In this document: positions 37,513 to 49,455 of the stretch, in pieces | Position numbering within the stretch: position 1 is the first letter of the stretch | Layout of the letters: each line of letters begins with the position of its first letter | Source: Girardinichthys multiradiatus | Taxonomy: Eukaryota; Chordata; Actinopteri; Cyprinodontiformes; Goodeidae | Direction of reading: 5' to 3' | Assembly: GCF_021462225.1 (NCBI RefSeq) | Contig: NC_061805.1 | Location: 27,731,958 to 27,795,957, forward strand | DNA length: 64,000 bases | The notes under the pieces: generated by a model | Told to the model about the DNA's origin: nothing | Database searches by the model: none | What the model saw: the letters and a program-made list of their open reading frames with translations, nothing else | Translations under genes and position numbers: made by a program

Positions 37513-37522
37513 ATAAATTTCT
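37513..37522. repeat. Target-site duplication, left copy
   Basis: The 10 bases ataaatttct recur exactly at 37889-37898, bracketing the SINE insertion. Confidence 0.88.
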
Positions 37523-37888
37523 GTCAGTCAGTCATTTTCTACCACTTATTCCATAGTGGGTCGCGGGGGAGCTGGTGCCTATCTCCAGCAGTCTATGGGT
37601 GAGAGGCGGGGTATACCCTGGACAGGTCGCTAGTCCATCACAGGGCAACACACATACAACCATGCACACACTCATTCATACACCTAAGGGCAATTTAGAG
37701 TTACCAATTAACCTAACAGGCATATCTTTGGACTGTGGGAGGAAGCCGGAGTACCCGGTGAGAACCCACGCATGCACGGGGAGAACAAGCAAACTCCATG
37801 CAGAAAGACCCCTGGACGGGAATCGAACCCTGGACCTTCTTGCTGCATGGCAACAGCGCTACCAACTGCGCCACCGTGCAGCCAAAAC
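37523..37888 (-). repeat. Full-length tRNA-derived SINE-like element
   Basis: The best-preserved copy of the family, read on the minus strand. It starts at the head (cacggtggcgcagttggtag near 37875, A box), then has a B box (gggttcgattcccg near 37818-37831), the conserved body (atgcaccgg and gtaccctgc-type blocks) and a 3' end with GACT-type repeats at 37523-37533. Exact 10-bp duplications on both sides show it was inserted by retrotransposition as a unit. The 105- and 60-codon frames inside are artefacts. Confidence 0.92.
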
Positions 37889-37898
37889 ATAAATTTCT
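37889..37898. repeat. Target-site duplication, right copy
   Basis: Second copy of ataaatttct, directly upstream of the SINE head. Confidence 0.88.
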
Positions 37899-39279
37899 AA
37901 TTTAAAAAAAATAACACTGCATAGAAACCCAGCTGACTAATTTATGACTAAATACACAACTATAAAATTGTATTTTGTTTATTTCTGCTCATCATTGCCA
38001 ACCTTAATCATTGCAGCATTTTTGTACGGTTGTCTATAAGCTCCTTTTAGTCTGTATAGCTTATCTTTTAATATGCATTGTTCATTAGTACTTCTTTCTA
38101 CTGAACTGCAAACCTAATCTTGTTGCATTGTACAACTGTATAGGCTATAATGTAAGTTAATTCTTTATCATACATCCTTGTACACCTTGCATATCTGAAT
38201 TTATAATTACACTTAGATTTAAAACAATACCTTATATAAGTAATTTCCAATGGCAACAATATGTGAATGAAGCATTTAGACAGCAAAAGTAACACGTTTT
38301 CTGTTAATCATTTCTCCTGAGTGTTCCTGTCAGTGTTTTATGTGAATTGCTATGCTGAACATCTGCTTTAAGACTGCTTGTTTGTGTTCTTTGTGACACT
38401 TGGATGCATCCTTAAATCTCTTCTTCATGCTGCAAAAGGAAATACACTAAACTAAGCTGAAATCCAAAGTCTGTAAACATTTCCCACAACATGACATATG
38501 TCCTGAATTCCCAAGTGCGTGAGCTACATAATGAAGAAGAGATTGCACTAAATACAACTTTAAAACAATTTATTGCATAAAAACGTCTTTTTTTCTCTTT
38601 ATTGCATAAACACAAACTGTATAAACAAGACCCAAAAACATGCTTTGGTAAGCACAGTAACAGACAAAATCAAGAGCAGGAGGAAGAGAAACATTGCAAC
38701 AGAACAAAACACATTCAACTGCCCAACGCTGAAGAAGGAGTAAAGGGCAAACATGGCCGAAGGTTATATGCATGTTGATACTAAATATGCAGAACAACCA
38801 GCTCACAACACAAACAAATGCCATTCCTGTAGGTAGTATTACTAATGGGGATATCACATTGTTAACAATAACACACTTTATGGAGAAAATAGACAAATGG
38901 ATAAAGACTTTGTGCTTATGTTGGGACCCCAGCCATGGGTTACAACATTAAAAGCCAGTAAGAACGTTTCTGGAACTTTCAAAATAAATCGCATTAACCT
39001 ACTCCCAGCTCAGCCAGGGACAGGAACAAGAGTGGTAACAGCGGACTTCCCGTGACATCACTGTTGCAATAAAAACCACACCTTCCAACAAACAGATCTC
39101 TTCCATGTGGATTCCAGATGGGAACCGGAGAGGAGAAGCAATAAAGGCATATGTCTCCTTGCTGGCAAGGAGACATATGACTGGATCCAAGAGTGTCATA
39201 CGATCACACGATCATATGCAACAAAGTTAAGTAATGATTTGCTGTTCGCGTATCCGGCATTCATTCATATAAAGGGTGT
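37899..39279. other. Non-coding stretch with one hairpin
   Basis: No gene recognised. Short antisense frames (up to 108 codons at 38570-38896) lack motifs. The inverted repeat at 39148-39179 is the one clear feature. Confidence 0.5.
39148..39179. repeat. Perfect 14-bp inverted repeat (hairpin)
   Basis: Arms catatgtctccttg (39148-39161) and caaggagacatatg (39166-39179) surround the loop ctgg. The stem is perfect and more GC-rich than the other two hairpins in this window. Confidence 0.9.
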
Positions 39280-39560
39280 AATGAGACAAGCGTGACTTCT
39301 TCTGAGGCCTTCAGAAGCAGCCCTAATCGAAGCGGATTTCCCCAGGGTCCTGGAAAAGGAGGCCGGGACCGCATCTAACGTCTGCCTGAGTGCACGTCCA
39401 GGTAGCGAGAGCTCCCCCGAAGCATCGCAGGCATTCAAGGATCCCAACGTGCCTTTGTCGTACGGTTCGGCCGGGCCAGCTAAAAGCCCCTCCCCACAGC
39501 TACAGAGGTTAGCTGCAAGCTAACCCTTCGTTTACGGACATGTGGATGTTTTCCTCAACA
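39280..39560. other. CpG-richer island-like segment
   Basis: This stretch is clearly richer in G+C and CpG than its surroundings, with for example cgtacggttcggccgggcc near 39460. It has no long ORF on either strand. It could be an unrecognised repeat, an untranslated first exon or a promoter-like patch; the sequence alone does not decide. Confidence 0.4.
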
Positions 39561-40048
39561 CCCAGGACAACTTGTCTTTAGCACGGTTCATGTAAGAGGT
39601 AGTGTTTGGGCAGAGAAGATTAGTTTAGAGTTAAATAATCAAAATAATGTTTGTTTAATGACATTTGTTTTTGTTTGTGTTGAGAAACTCAGCTACAGTA
39701 AGTGCTAGCAAACTAGCACTCAGAAAAGGATGTGTTCTGTGTTGTGTTTTTAAAGTTAAGACAAACTTTATTTAAAGGGTGGTTTTTAAAGACAGAAGAT
39801 CGCCCATAATGTGCTGTCCACGCTTATGCATTTCAACCCTTTTATTAGTGGTATTTTAAAGGTATGTGTTTGATTCTGATGACATGCTATAACCTTTTTT
39901 TGTTAGCTTCAACATCCTTCAGTCAGCTGAAGATCACTTACCCAGAAAGGTTGTTAGTTTCCAATCTTGGAAATAATATTTCCCTAAATACTATTTTAGT
40001 TAACGTGAAAACTAATTAAACACCATTAAGACCCATTTATCAAAAAAA
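39561..40048. other. AT-rich flank with a degenerate repeat unit
   Basis: The last about 90 bases (39955-40048) look like a diverged copy of the unit found at 43518-43613, sharing attaagacccatttatc. No gene seen. Confidence 0.5.
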
Positions 40049-40162
40049 TTTGGTTCTTATTCAAAATAATATTTCCTTAAATATTATTTTAATAAATAAA
40101 GGCAGCTATTTAAACACCTTTGAGAATTGGTCATCCAGAAGGTTGGTTTTATTCAGCAAATC
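40049..40162. repeat. 114-bp direct repeat flanking the LINE, left copy
   Basis: Exactly identical by eye to 43614-43727, running from tttggttcttattc to cagcaaatc. The LINE 3' end begins at the next base. It is either an unusually long target-site duplication or one unit of a tandem array. Confidence 0.9.
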
Positions 40163-43100
40163 CGTCCGTCCGTCCATCGTCTTCCGCTTATCCAGGACCG
40201 GGTCGGGGGGGCAGCAGACTCAGCAGAGACGCCCAGACGTCCCTCTCTCCAGACACCTCCTCCAGCTCCTCCAGGGGGAGCCCAAGGCGTTCCCAGGCCA
40301 GCCGAGAGACATAGTCCCTCCAGCGTGTCCTGGGCCGTCCCCTGGGCCTCCTCCCGGTGGGACGTGCCTGGAACACCTCCCGAGGAAGGCGTCCAGGAGG
40401 CATCCGGTATAGATGCCCGAGCCACCTCAACTGGCTCCTCTCAATGTGGAGGAGCAGCGGCTCTACTCCGAGCTCCTCCCGGATGGCCGAGCTCCTCACC
40501 CTATCTCTAAGGGAGTGCCCGGCCACCCTACGGAAGAAGCTCATTTCAGCCGCTTGTATCTGTGATCTCGTTCTTTCGGTCATGACCCAAAGTTCATGGC
40601 CATAGGTGAGGGTAGGAACGTAGACCGACCAGTAAATTGAGAGCTTTGCTTTTCGGCTCAGCTCTCTCTTCACCACGATGGACCGGCACAGCGCCCCCAT
40701 TACTGTGGCAGCTGCACCGATCCGTCTGTCGATCTCCCGCTCCATTCTTCCCTCACTCGTGAACAAGACCCCGAGATACTTAAACTCCTCCACTTGAGGC
40801 AGGAACTCCCCTCCAACCTGAAGAGGACAAGCCACCCTTTTCCGGTCGAGTACCATGGCCTCGGACTTGGAGGAGCTGATCCTCATCCCAGCCGCTTCAC
40901 ACTCTGCTGCGAACCGCCACAGCGCATGCTGTAGGTCTTGGCTAGAGGGGGCCAGCAGGACCACGTCATCCGCAAAAAGAAGAGACGAAATCCACTGGTC
41001 CCCAAACCAGACCCCCTCCGGCCCTTGGCTGCGTCTAGAAATCCTGTCCATAAAAGTTATGAACAGGACCGGCGACAAAGGGCAGCCCTGCCGGAGTCCA
41101 ACATGCACTGGGAACAGGTCCGACTTAGTGCTGGCAATGCGGACCAAACTCCTGCTCCGCTCGTACAGGGACCGGATGGCCCCTAATAAAGGGCCCCCGA
41201 TTCCATACTCCTGGAGCACCCCCCACAGGGCATCACGAGGGACACAGATGAATGCCTTCTCCAGGTCCACAAAACACATGTGAACCGGTTGGGCAAACTC
41301 CCATGAACCCTCGAGCACCCTGTAGAGGGTATAGAGCTGGTCCAGTGTTCCACGGCTGGGACGAAAACCACACTGTTCCTCCTGAAGCCGAGGTTCGACT
41401 ATCGGTCGGACTCTCCTCTCCAATACCCTGGCGTAGGCCTTACCAGGGAGGCTGAGGAGTGTGATCCCCCTGTAGTTGGAACACACCCTCCGGTCCCCCT
41501 TCTTATAAAGGGGGACCACCACCCCAGTCTGCCAGTCCAGAGGCACTGTCCCCGACCGCCACGCAATGTTAAAGAGGCGTGTCAACCATGACAGCCCTAC
41601 AACATCCAGACACTTGAGGTACTCAGGGCGGATCTCATCCAACCCCGAAGCCTTGCCACCGCGGAGCTTTTTAACCACCTCGGTGACTACAGCCTGGGTG
41701 ATGAAAGAGTCCAACCCCGAGTCCCCAGCCTCTGTTTCCACCACGGGATGCGTAATGGCAGGATTGAGGAGATCCTCGAAGTACTCCTTCCACCGCCCGA
41801 TAATGTCCTCAGTCGAGGTCAGCAGTCTCCCGCCCCCACTATAAACAGTGTTGGCAAAGCACTGCTTCCCCCTCCTGAGGCGCCGGACGGTTTGCCAGAA
41901 TCGCTTCGAGGCCAACCGGTAGTCCTTCTCCATGGCCTCACCGAACTCTTCCCAGGCCCGAGTTTTTGCCTCTGCCACAGCCCGGGCCGCAGCACGCTTG
42001 GCCTCACGGTACCCGTCAGCCGCCTCAGGAGTCCCACAAGCCAACCACAGCCGATAGGACTCCTTCTTCAGCTTAACAGCATCCCTTACTGCCGGTGTCC
42101 ACCACCGGGTTCTGGGATTGCCGCCACGACAGGCACCGCAGACCTTACGGCCGCAGCTATGGGCAGCAGCATCGACAATAGATGCAGAGAACATGGTCCA
42201 CTTGGACTCTATGTCTCCAACATCCCCCGGGATCTGGTCGAAGCTCTCCCGGAAGTGGGAGTTGAATACATCCCTGGTCGAGGGCTCCGCCAGGCGTTCC
42301 CAGCAGACCCTCACTATGCGCTTGGGCCTGCCGAGTCTGTCCGGCTTTCTCCTCCTCCAGCGGATCCAACTCACCACCAGGTGATGATCAGTGGACAGCT
42401 CAGCCCCTCTCTTCACCAGAGTGTCCAAAACATGCGGCCGAAGATCTGATGATACGACAACAAAGTCGATCATCGACCTCCTGTCTAGGGTGTCCTGGTG
42501 CCAAGTGCACTGATGGACACCCTTATGTTTGAACATGGTGTTCGTTATGGACAATCCGTGACTAGCACAGAAGTCCAGTAACAAAACACCACTCGGATTC
42601 AGATCGGGGAGGCCATTCCTCCTGATCACGCCTCTCCAGGTGTCATTGTCGTTCCCCACGTGGGCGTTGAAGTCCCCCAGCAGAATAATGGAGTCCCCGG
42701 GAGGGGCACTATCCAGCACCCCTGACAGGGACGCCAAGAAGGCAGGGTACTCTGCACTACCACTCGGCCCGTAGGCTGAAATGATAGTCAGAGACCTCTC
42801 CCCAACCCGAAGGCGCAGGGATACAACCCTCTCATCCACTGGGGTAAACCCCAACACGAGACGGCTGAGCTGGGGGGCAACAAGCAAACCCACACCAGCC
42901 CGCTGCCTCTCCCCGTGGGCCACTCCAGAGTAGAAGAGAGTCCAACCCCTCTCAAGGAGATGGGTTCCAGAGCCCACGCTGTGCGTGGAGGCGAGCCCGA
43001 CTATTTCTAATCGATATCTCTCGACCTCCCGCACAAGCTCAGGCTCCTTCCCCCCCAGCGAGGTGACATTCCACGTCCCTAGAGCCAGCCTAAGCATCCG

Positions 43101-43513
43101 GGGATCGGGCCGTTGAGGTCCCCACCTTCGTCCGCCACCCAATCCTCTTTGCACCGGTCCCTCACGGTTCCCCCTGCAGGTGGTGGGCCCACTGGGGGAT
43201 GGCCTCGCGTCTCTCGTTTGGGCTTGGCCCGGCCGGGTCCCGCGAGGAGCAACCTGGCCACCAGGCACTCTCCGACGAGTCCCGACCCCAGGCCTGGCTC
43301 CAGGGTGGGACCCCGGCACCGCCGTACCGGGCGACGTCACGTGCCTCGATATTGTGTTCTTCATGAGGGGTTCTTGAACCATTCTTTGTCTGACCCATCA
43401 CCTAGAACCTGTTTGCCATGGGAGACCCTACCAGGGGCATTTAGGCCCCAGACAACATAGCCTCTAGGATCATTTGAGCACTCAAACCCCTCCACCACGT
43501 TAAGGTGACGGTT
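40163..43513 (-). mobile_element. RTE-like APE LINE with an intact ORF
   Basis: A minus-strand non-LTR retrotransposon. It has a single long ORF, a very short 3' untranslated end of about 25 bases closing in GGAC-type repeats (plus strand ccgtccgtccgtcc at 40162-40175), and about 130 bases of upstream sequence. The one-ORF plan, APE plus RT order and short repeat-ended 3' end resemble RTE-type LINEs of fish; the exact clade needs a tree. G+C is much higher than in the flanks. A deleted relative lies at 49456-50612. It may be truncated at the 5' end. Confidence 0.88.
40188..43382 (-). CDS. LINE polyprotein: APE-like endonuclease and reverse transcriptase
   Basis: An uninterrupted 1064-residue ORF. 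Residues 1-95 are basic, Pro/Gly-rich and of unclear status. The APE-like domain follows: [11 protein letters not shown] (101-111), GDFNAHVG (236-243), MIDFVVVSS and [10 protein letters not shown]. At the place where APE enzymes usually carry the catalytic Glu of a QET motif, this protein reads GLASTHS. The RT has [28 protein letters not shown] (motif A, D706), [20 protein letters not shown] (motif C, D805-D806) and [10 protein letters not shown]. Residue 712 is Ile where related elements usually have Asp after AF; the catalytic D706 remains. The C-terminal region is Arg-rich ([14 protein letters not shown]). The true start may differ from the Met at 43382, because related sequence continues upstream. 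Confidence 0.88.
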   Translation of the reverse strand: MVQEPLMKNTISRHVTSPGTAVPGSHPGARPGVGTRRRVPGGQVAPRGTRPGQAQTRDARPSPSGPTTCRGNREGPVQRGLGGGRRWGPQRPDPRMLRLALGTWNVTSLGGKEPELVREVERYRLEIVGLASTHSVGSGTHLLERGWTLFYSGVAHGERQRAGVGLLVAPQLSRLVLGFTPVDERVVSLRLRVGERSLTIISAYGPSGSAEYPAFLASLSGVLDSAPPGDSIILLGDFNAHVGNDNDTWRGVIRRNGLPDLNPSGVLLLDFCASHGLSITNTMFKHKGVHQCTWHQDTLDRRSMIDFVVVSSDLRPHVLDTLVKRGAELSTDHHLVVSWIRWRRRKPDRLGRPKRIVRVCWERLAEPSTRDVFNSHFRESFDQIPGDVGDIESKWTMFSASIVDAAAHSCGRKVCGACRGGNPRTRWWTPAVRDAVKLKKESYRLWLACGTPEAADGYREAKRAAARAVAEAKTRAWEEFGEAMEKDYRLASKRFWQTVRRLRRGKQCFANTVYSGGGRLLTSTEDIIGRWKEYFEDLLNPAITHPVVETEAGDSGLDSFITQAVVTEVVKKLRGGKASGLDEIRPEYLKCLDVVGLSWLTRLFNIAWRSGTVPLDWQTGVVVPLYKKGDRRVCSNYRGITLLSLPGKAYARVLERRVRPIVEPRLQEEQCGFRPSRGTLDQLYTLYRVLEGSWEFAQPVHMCFVDLEKAFICVPRDALWGVLQEYGIGGPLLGAIRSLYERSRSLVRIASTKSDLFPVHVGLRQGCPLSPVLFITFMDRISRRSQGPEGVWFGDQWISSLLFADDVVLLAPSSQDLQHALWRFAAECEAAGMRISSSKSEAMVLDRKRVACPLQVGGEFLPQVEEFKYLGVLFTSEGRMEREIDRRIGAAATVMGALCRSIVVKRELSRKAKLSIYWSVYVPTLTYGHELWVMTERTRSQIQAAEMSFFRRVAGHSLRDRVRSSAIREELGVEPLLLHIERSQLRWLGHLYRMPPGRLPREVFQARPTGRRPRGRPRTRWRDYVSRLAWERLGLPLEELEEVSGERDVWASLLSLLPPRPGPG

Positions 43514-43517
43514 CAAG

Positions 43518-43613
43518 AATTTGGTTCTTATTCAAAATAATATTTCCTTAAATATTATTTTAATAAATAAAAGCAGCTAATTAAACACAATTAAGACCCA
43601 TTTATCCAAAAGG
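43518..43613. repeat. ~95-bp array unit upstream of the LINE
   Basis: Its first half matches the 114-bp repeat (tttggttcttattc onward). Its second half resembles 39955-40048 (attaagacccatttatc). It therefore behaves as a hybrid unit of a short degenerate tandem array lying between the LINE 5' end and the right copy of the 114-bp repeat. Confidence 0.75.
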
Positions 43614-43727
43614 TTTGGTTCTTATTCAAAATAATATTTCCTTAAATATTATTTTAATAAATAAAGGCAGCTATTTAAACACCTTTGAGAATTGGTCATC
43701 CAGAAGGTTGGTTTTATTCAGCAAATC
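43614..43727. repeat. 114-bp direct repeat flanking the LINE, right copy
   Basis: Same sequence as 40049-40162; beyond 43727 the two flanks diverge. Confidence 0.9.
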
Positions 43728-45591
43728 ATTCTTTAAAATGTTATTTTTATTAAAATAATGTTTTATCTGATCTTGCATTGTGCATGGTTGTTTAAAGGTG
43801 TACCAATTATTACCTCAGTTAGTTCCAAGACTAACTTAATTTCATTTCCAGATTCTTCAAGATAATCCTGTTCTCAAACATAAACATTGCATGATAGTGT
43901 TGCATCACTCGTTTGGTCATGGTTTTCAATCATCTTTGATTCACTTGTTTATATTGTACATAGCCCATTAGTCTTCCTTATTCTTTCATTTTGCTTGGTA
44001 GTTTAGTTGGATTGTTTTACCATATTTAAAGAGTTTGTTTATTGAAATATGTTTGACTTTGAGTCGACTTATTTTTGTTAATAAATTCTTGTATTTTAAG
44101 AAATTGTGTGAATTGATTCTGTATGTACAGAGTTTTGCTGTTCAATAATCCCAGAGCTTGACTCATCCCTGTCAATTTTATTCTAATACCACCGCCTTAT
44201 TGGGTTGGTATTCACAGGACAACCCTTAACAGACCAAAATATTGTTTAATAAAATATTAAACTATTAATATTAAATAATATATTCATATTCATAACCACA
44301 GCAGTTAGATTTAGGTGACTGGGAGTCAGCATACTGAAAAGGGAGCGATCATCATTAAATAATATTTGCATGAACAATAATTTAGTTAAAAAACTGTTTT
44401 ATGCATGTTGCATAAAGAATTCCCATTCTGTAATCTGAGTACCAATAAAACATTTGACATTTATTACATACTGACTGAATTAGGATAATTCAAAAGTGTA
44501 TCCTGAAAGAGCAAGAAACTATTTGAGAGGATCAGCATCAGTATCAGCACATTTATATGTGAATACACTGGCCATGTACCTACTCTTTCTAATGACAAGG
44601 CATGTCTCCACTTTTCCTAGAAATAAGGGAGTTTTCTGAGAACATCTCTTACCCCTGCTTTTCTACTGCCTCTTTCAGGGTAAGAGTAGTTTATAGTTTA
44701 TTTCTTGTTAGAAATTTGTCCAAGATACCTGTTCTAACTGGTGGGGAGTACCTTTGGATTTAACCAGTACCCTTTGGGGTAGAGCTCTGTAAAGGGAAAG
44801 TGTTAAGCATTTCAGATTAGAAAAGTATTTTCAATATTTTCAATATTTCAATATTATATTGGTTTCTCCATTCACAAGATTGAGGGATTGAATCCTGCAG
44901 TTTTAAACTGTTAATATTAAAATGTTTGACAGCGTGTTTCCCTGAGTTTGAAGAGGTTTTAATTTTGCTACAGTGTAATATTGTGATACAAAAAAATCTC
45001 AAATTATGGTTGTGAAACACCAAATTGTAATCCAGATTGAAGTTTGAGTTGATCTCTCCTCTGCCAAAAACACAGGAAAATCAATGATCTATGAAATACA
45101 TTTAAAACTCATTACACTTTTGGAGGTTGGAGTAAGTTAACATGAGATTTAGGGAGACGACACTGTAAGAGAATCATTGTTAAAGTTGTAATGCTTTGTT
45201 GTGAAATGAGACGTTTCCTTTATCACACACACACCTAGCAGCACTCCTGCCAACAGTAGGCTGATGAGAAGCAATTCTTTCAGCATTAGCGGATGTAATT
45301 TACATAAACAGGACTAGCAGTTGAAACATAAGCAACAAACAGACCAGGCGGGAATGGGCATTCAGGACAATTAAATTCTGGTGGATAACAGTTCAGGGTA
45401 GCATCATGGAACCACATCTAGAGTGACAAAATAGTCAAATTTATGTAGTGACTGTGGTCTGTAATCTGAATCTGACAATTTTGTCTAATTTTTCTTTTCT
45501 ACAGCTCTCTGGCAATGGATTGTGAAGGGAAGGGGGGCAGATACTACATCAGTTTTAGTTTTGTTTAGATCAGATAAAGATAATGAGGGTG
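43728..45591. other. Non-coding stretch, nothing recognised
   Basis: AT-rich DNA without recognisable repeats or coding potential. Confidence 0.55.
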
Positions 45592-45778
45592 CTGCGGTGT
45601 CACAGAGGGAAAGCGCACAATCCATGTACGGAGGCTGCAGTCCTTGACGCAGCTGTGACGGGTTCGAGTCACGTCCAGTTGACCTTTGCTGCATGTCTAC
45701 CCCTCTCTCACACCACCCCACTTCCTGTTGGTCAACTTACAAAATAAAGGCCACTAGTGCCACAAACTTTAAAAAAAA
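45592..45778 (+). repeat. Second tRNA-derived SINE family
   Basis: The head has an A-box-like gtgctgcggtgtcacagagg region and a B-box-like gggttcgagtcac (45660-45672). The body includes tttgctgcatgtctacccc, and the 3' end reads aataaaggccactagtgcc followed by an A-run at about 45769-45778. This is a different family from the three copies at 30607-37888. No clear target-site duplication was found. Confidence 0.82.
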
Positions 45779-48700
45779 AAGAAAACAAAGTAGGATTAAA
45801 TTCTGTTGTAGCTCACCTTGTGACAGTGGCAATCACAGAAGCAACCCTGAAGAAAATAAACAGACTTGTTTTACTTTATCTGATTCAACAGCAATGTGGA
45901 TAAGAGAGGGCGCTACCCTCCTTGGGCAACAAAAAAACCTTTATAGCAAGAAAAACGGCTTTTAAAATGAGTGTGTGTGTGTGTGTGTGTTTTTGGTTGC
46001 TGTTTTTCTTTAATGGATGTCCACTCTGTCTGCATATGAATTGCCTACAGTAGTTCTAACTGCATAGCACCTTTTCCAACAATAAATTCAAATAAGAGAC
46101 GTTTACCCTACAGACCTTGCCAAAACGTTTAAAAGGAGACTATTTCATTAACTATACCTTACAAAAAGGTCAGGGATACTGCTGGGAAAAGAACAATATT
46201 TTATTACATCACTAGCACAATGACTACCCTACAAGTCAATTTTTTAAGATCCATCTTTGAATGCAGCTTTAAAAGCAGAGACTTGTCAGAATTTCAGAAA
46301 GAACTAGACCCACAATAAATCAGACCTTAAAATCAGCATGCAAGCAAAAGGATGGCACTGAGAGAAAAAAGAGGAAAATTGGATGTGTATGACTTCTTTG
46401 GTAACAGATATGATAAAAAGGAATGGATCACTTTGTGCAGTGATGAACACACAGAAAACAACATATCAAACAGACCCAACCTTGATAGTTACTGGAGTAA
46501 GGCATCTTAAAACAAACCTGCAGCATCTTGCTGCAGATGCATGACAGCCAAATGTGTACGGTAAAGACGGAGGATGAGAAAGTTAATAAAAACTTGTTTT
46601 ATTTCATTTTGTTTTTGTTGAGCTTTCAGAGTTGCACATTTTAGCTCCAAATTGCCCCAAATTGTGTCTATTGGCACGACTGCCTAAGAGCATCTGCACA
46701 AGACCAACATGATCCCCCCAAACAGTGAGAAGGCACAGCTTTTTGACAAAGGCAACTATAATCAGAGGGGCCACCAAAAGCATGGAGTACAAAATAAAAT
46801 ATACAATGTACAACTAAAATATTACAGCAGTGACTTAATAATATTACATAATATTCTACAACATCATTCAAAGGCTCTGTCTGTGCTGATGAAAATTTAC
46901 TCACCAGTCACAGGATGACAGATACTTGAAACTTAAAGGGAAACTGACGGCAAGTCTGGACTGATTTTTTCATTTCATCCATACAAGGAATATGCATATT
47001 AGGAGTTAATAAAATTGTTCTTTGGATGTGTGATATTTATAAATGAAGTTAAGACATTGATCTGTTTGCTTCTTGTTCCCCATTATATTTGTTGGAATCA
47101 AAGTAGTATGTACTTTTTCTATTATTTATTTTATTTGTCTTTAATATATCATTACTAAATGTAATTGTTTTCCAACCATTATGCTTTGATGCGTTTTGTG
47201 TTCTGATGAAAAAAACATTACAAGGAAAGTATAAATTACTACATACTCTAGCTGTTTTTTTTAATTAAAATGCTGGTTTATGGTTATCTCTAATCATACA
47301 GAATAATTTGAAATTTAAATATTGTCTTCTAAATCTTTTGAATTTTTTGTTTTACTTTCATTGCTTCCATCTGTATCTTTATAACATTTTTTTTTCTCTA
47401 AATCATTCTATACATTATTCCACCCTACATATTCTTCTCTTTCATATGTTCTTCTATTTTTTGTCTTATTTACATCTATCCAATGTCTTATATTCATTTG
47501 AACTGTTTGAGCATTAGTGTTTTTTTTTACTGATAAATGATATACAAGACCTGCTCACAAAAATCTCAGAGGGACTTTTGAGAGTTAGCCATACCTACAG
47601 AGTGACGGACTCTTGGAACCTAGAAGACTTGCACATGTTTCTGACAGCAGCAACTAGCTTTCTGATGTGTAAGAGTGTCTAGTACAGTTAAGTGGGCTGG
47701 AAGCTTCTTTTTCTACCTTTAAATTAACCATTAAACCTCAATTAAAGATATACCTACAGTACCTGCATGCTGAGCTTTTAACACAGCCACTTGCTGAAAC
47801 ATGTTATAACTGCACTTGCATGCCCTCAGTAACAGCACATGCAAGTAGACCAGCAGCCTTAAAGAAACGTTCTCTCTGCCGATCCATTATACATGTAAAT
47901 TGACCCATATGCCATCAAAGAAACTCAATGACCGCATCTCAATACATAGTTATTGTACATTTTGCAGATACAGTATTTAAAGATCTTACAAAAGTCCTTT
48001 AATCAAAAATGTTTGTTTTAAAAGAATATTTCTTGACATTAAAGGGCCACCATTATACTTACAATCATCCTTCTATTTCGTCCACCTCGGTCTTTCTTTA
48101 TCTCTTAAAATGTAATTTTACAATAAACATTTCTTGTTATTTTTTTAGTTTTTGGATATAGTTAGAATGTAGAGAGGAACCCCTGAGGCTGTTAATATTT
48201 ACTTGAGATTCAAAGTATATCAAATCATAGTTGTTATCACAATAATAATGTGTGCAATACTGCCATTAAAGGCACTGCTTCGATGAAATATATATTTTAA
48301 TATTATAGTTCAAGTGCCATACATACAACTTTAGCATCATATTTCAACTTGCCATGTTGGAAAACATTCAACCCCCCAGGATAAACTCACTTGATGTATT
48401 TTTTGTGGCATAGATGCTAAAGCTCACAAAGAATGATGGGGACATTATGCTAAGGGAAAACACCTTCATTGCAATAATTAGCATTGGGATCGCAATTTCC
48501 TGATGTCCCACAGCACCAATAAATACTAAATATGAAGGAAACCCATTATCCCATTCACACTGGGATTTACAAAAAATAGTCATACCTCTTGAACTCTTCA
48601 TATCATCACATTGCAACCATCTATATTTTACAAGTGTTATTTTTGTTTTGTTTTGTTTTTTCATAAAAACCAACACTAGTGCTTTTTAGTGCATGATTCT

Positions 48701-49455
48701 GAAGTGGAATAAAATGAGGTTTTTAAGTTTTCTACAAATGATAGACTGAAAGTGTATCATGCATTTATATTTAGCCCACTTCACTATAATACACCTTAAA
48801 TAAAAGCAAGTGTAACCAATTGCCAGTCATCTGATTACTATCTAATTACAATCATCATTCAAAAAGGGTAAGAGTATGGCACTACTGCAAACTCACCAAG
48901 ATATGGCCGTCCACCCAAACTGGCAGGCTAAGGAAGGACAACATCGGAGAGTCTGTTGACTCGGAAACTATTAAGGCCAGTACATACTTCACAAGAATAG
49001 AGAAATTTCTTCTTTTACTTTTACAACAAAATTTTTTCTTGCAGGTAAATTTCAAACTAAGAAATCAAGCTCAGAAGTCTTCATAGTTTCCTCCCACCGC
49101 TGCACACCCACTTCATATCTGTCGGACACCCCAGTACAGAGAATTTCTGCTCAGAATATGTTATCATAATCAAGCTGCAAGATATCCCAAACCAGACCTG
49201 CAAAAACAAAATGATGTAATGTTTCTTCTTGCAGCTCCAGGAGTGATAGCTAATTTCTCTGTTCTTGTAGAGCATGAATTTGGAATCTAGCCTGTTGAGA
49301 AGTGTGGCAAGAAAAAAGCAATAGTTTAAAAATATGCAAAAGGTGTTCCTGTCAGATGAGCCCAAAATTAAACGTCTGGGCCCACATGCAAAACAACATG
49401 TCAGACAGAGTAAACATTTAACGTGAACCTGAACACACTGAAATGTACTCGTACT
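45779..49455. other. Non-coding stretch with a GT microsatellite
   Basis: Holds the (GT)n run at 45971-45991 and chance frames up to about 100 codons (for example 48368-48676 antisense), none with motifs. No repeat family recognised. Confidence 0.5.
45971..45991. repeat. (GT)n microsatellite
   Basis: About ten uninterrupted GT repeats, a common vertebrate simple repeat. Confidence 0.93.

Noticed and set aside
37810..37880. Possible tRNA gene from A-box and B-box motifs
   Set aside because: The motifs belong to a SINE head; the cloverleaf does not close and the copy has a SINE body, tail and target duplications. The same applies at 34763 and 45600.
41748..42449. A 233-codon plus-strand ORF
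   Set aside because: It lies antisense to the LINE APE-RT ORF and reflects the high G+C of that coding region.
48368..48676. A 102-codon minus-strand ORF as a possible gene
   Set aside because: No motif, no neighbouring exon-like sequence, and the length is unremarkable for AT-rich DNA of this size.
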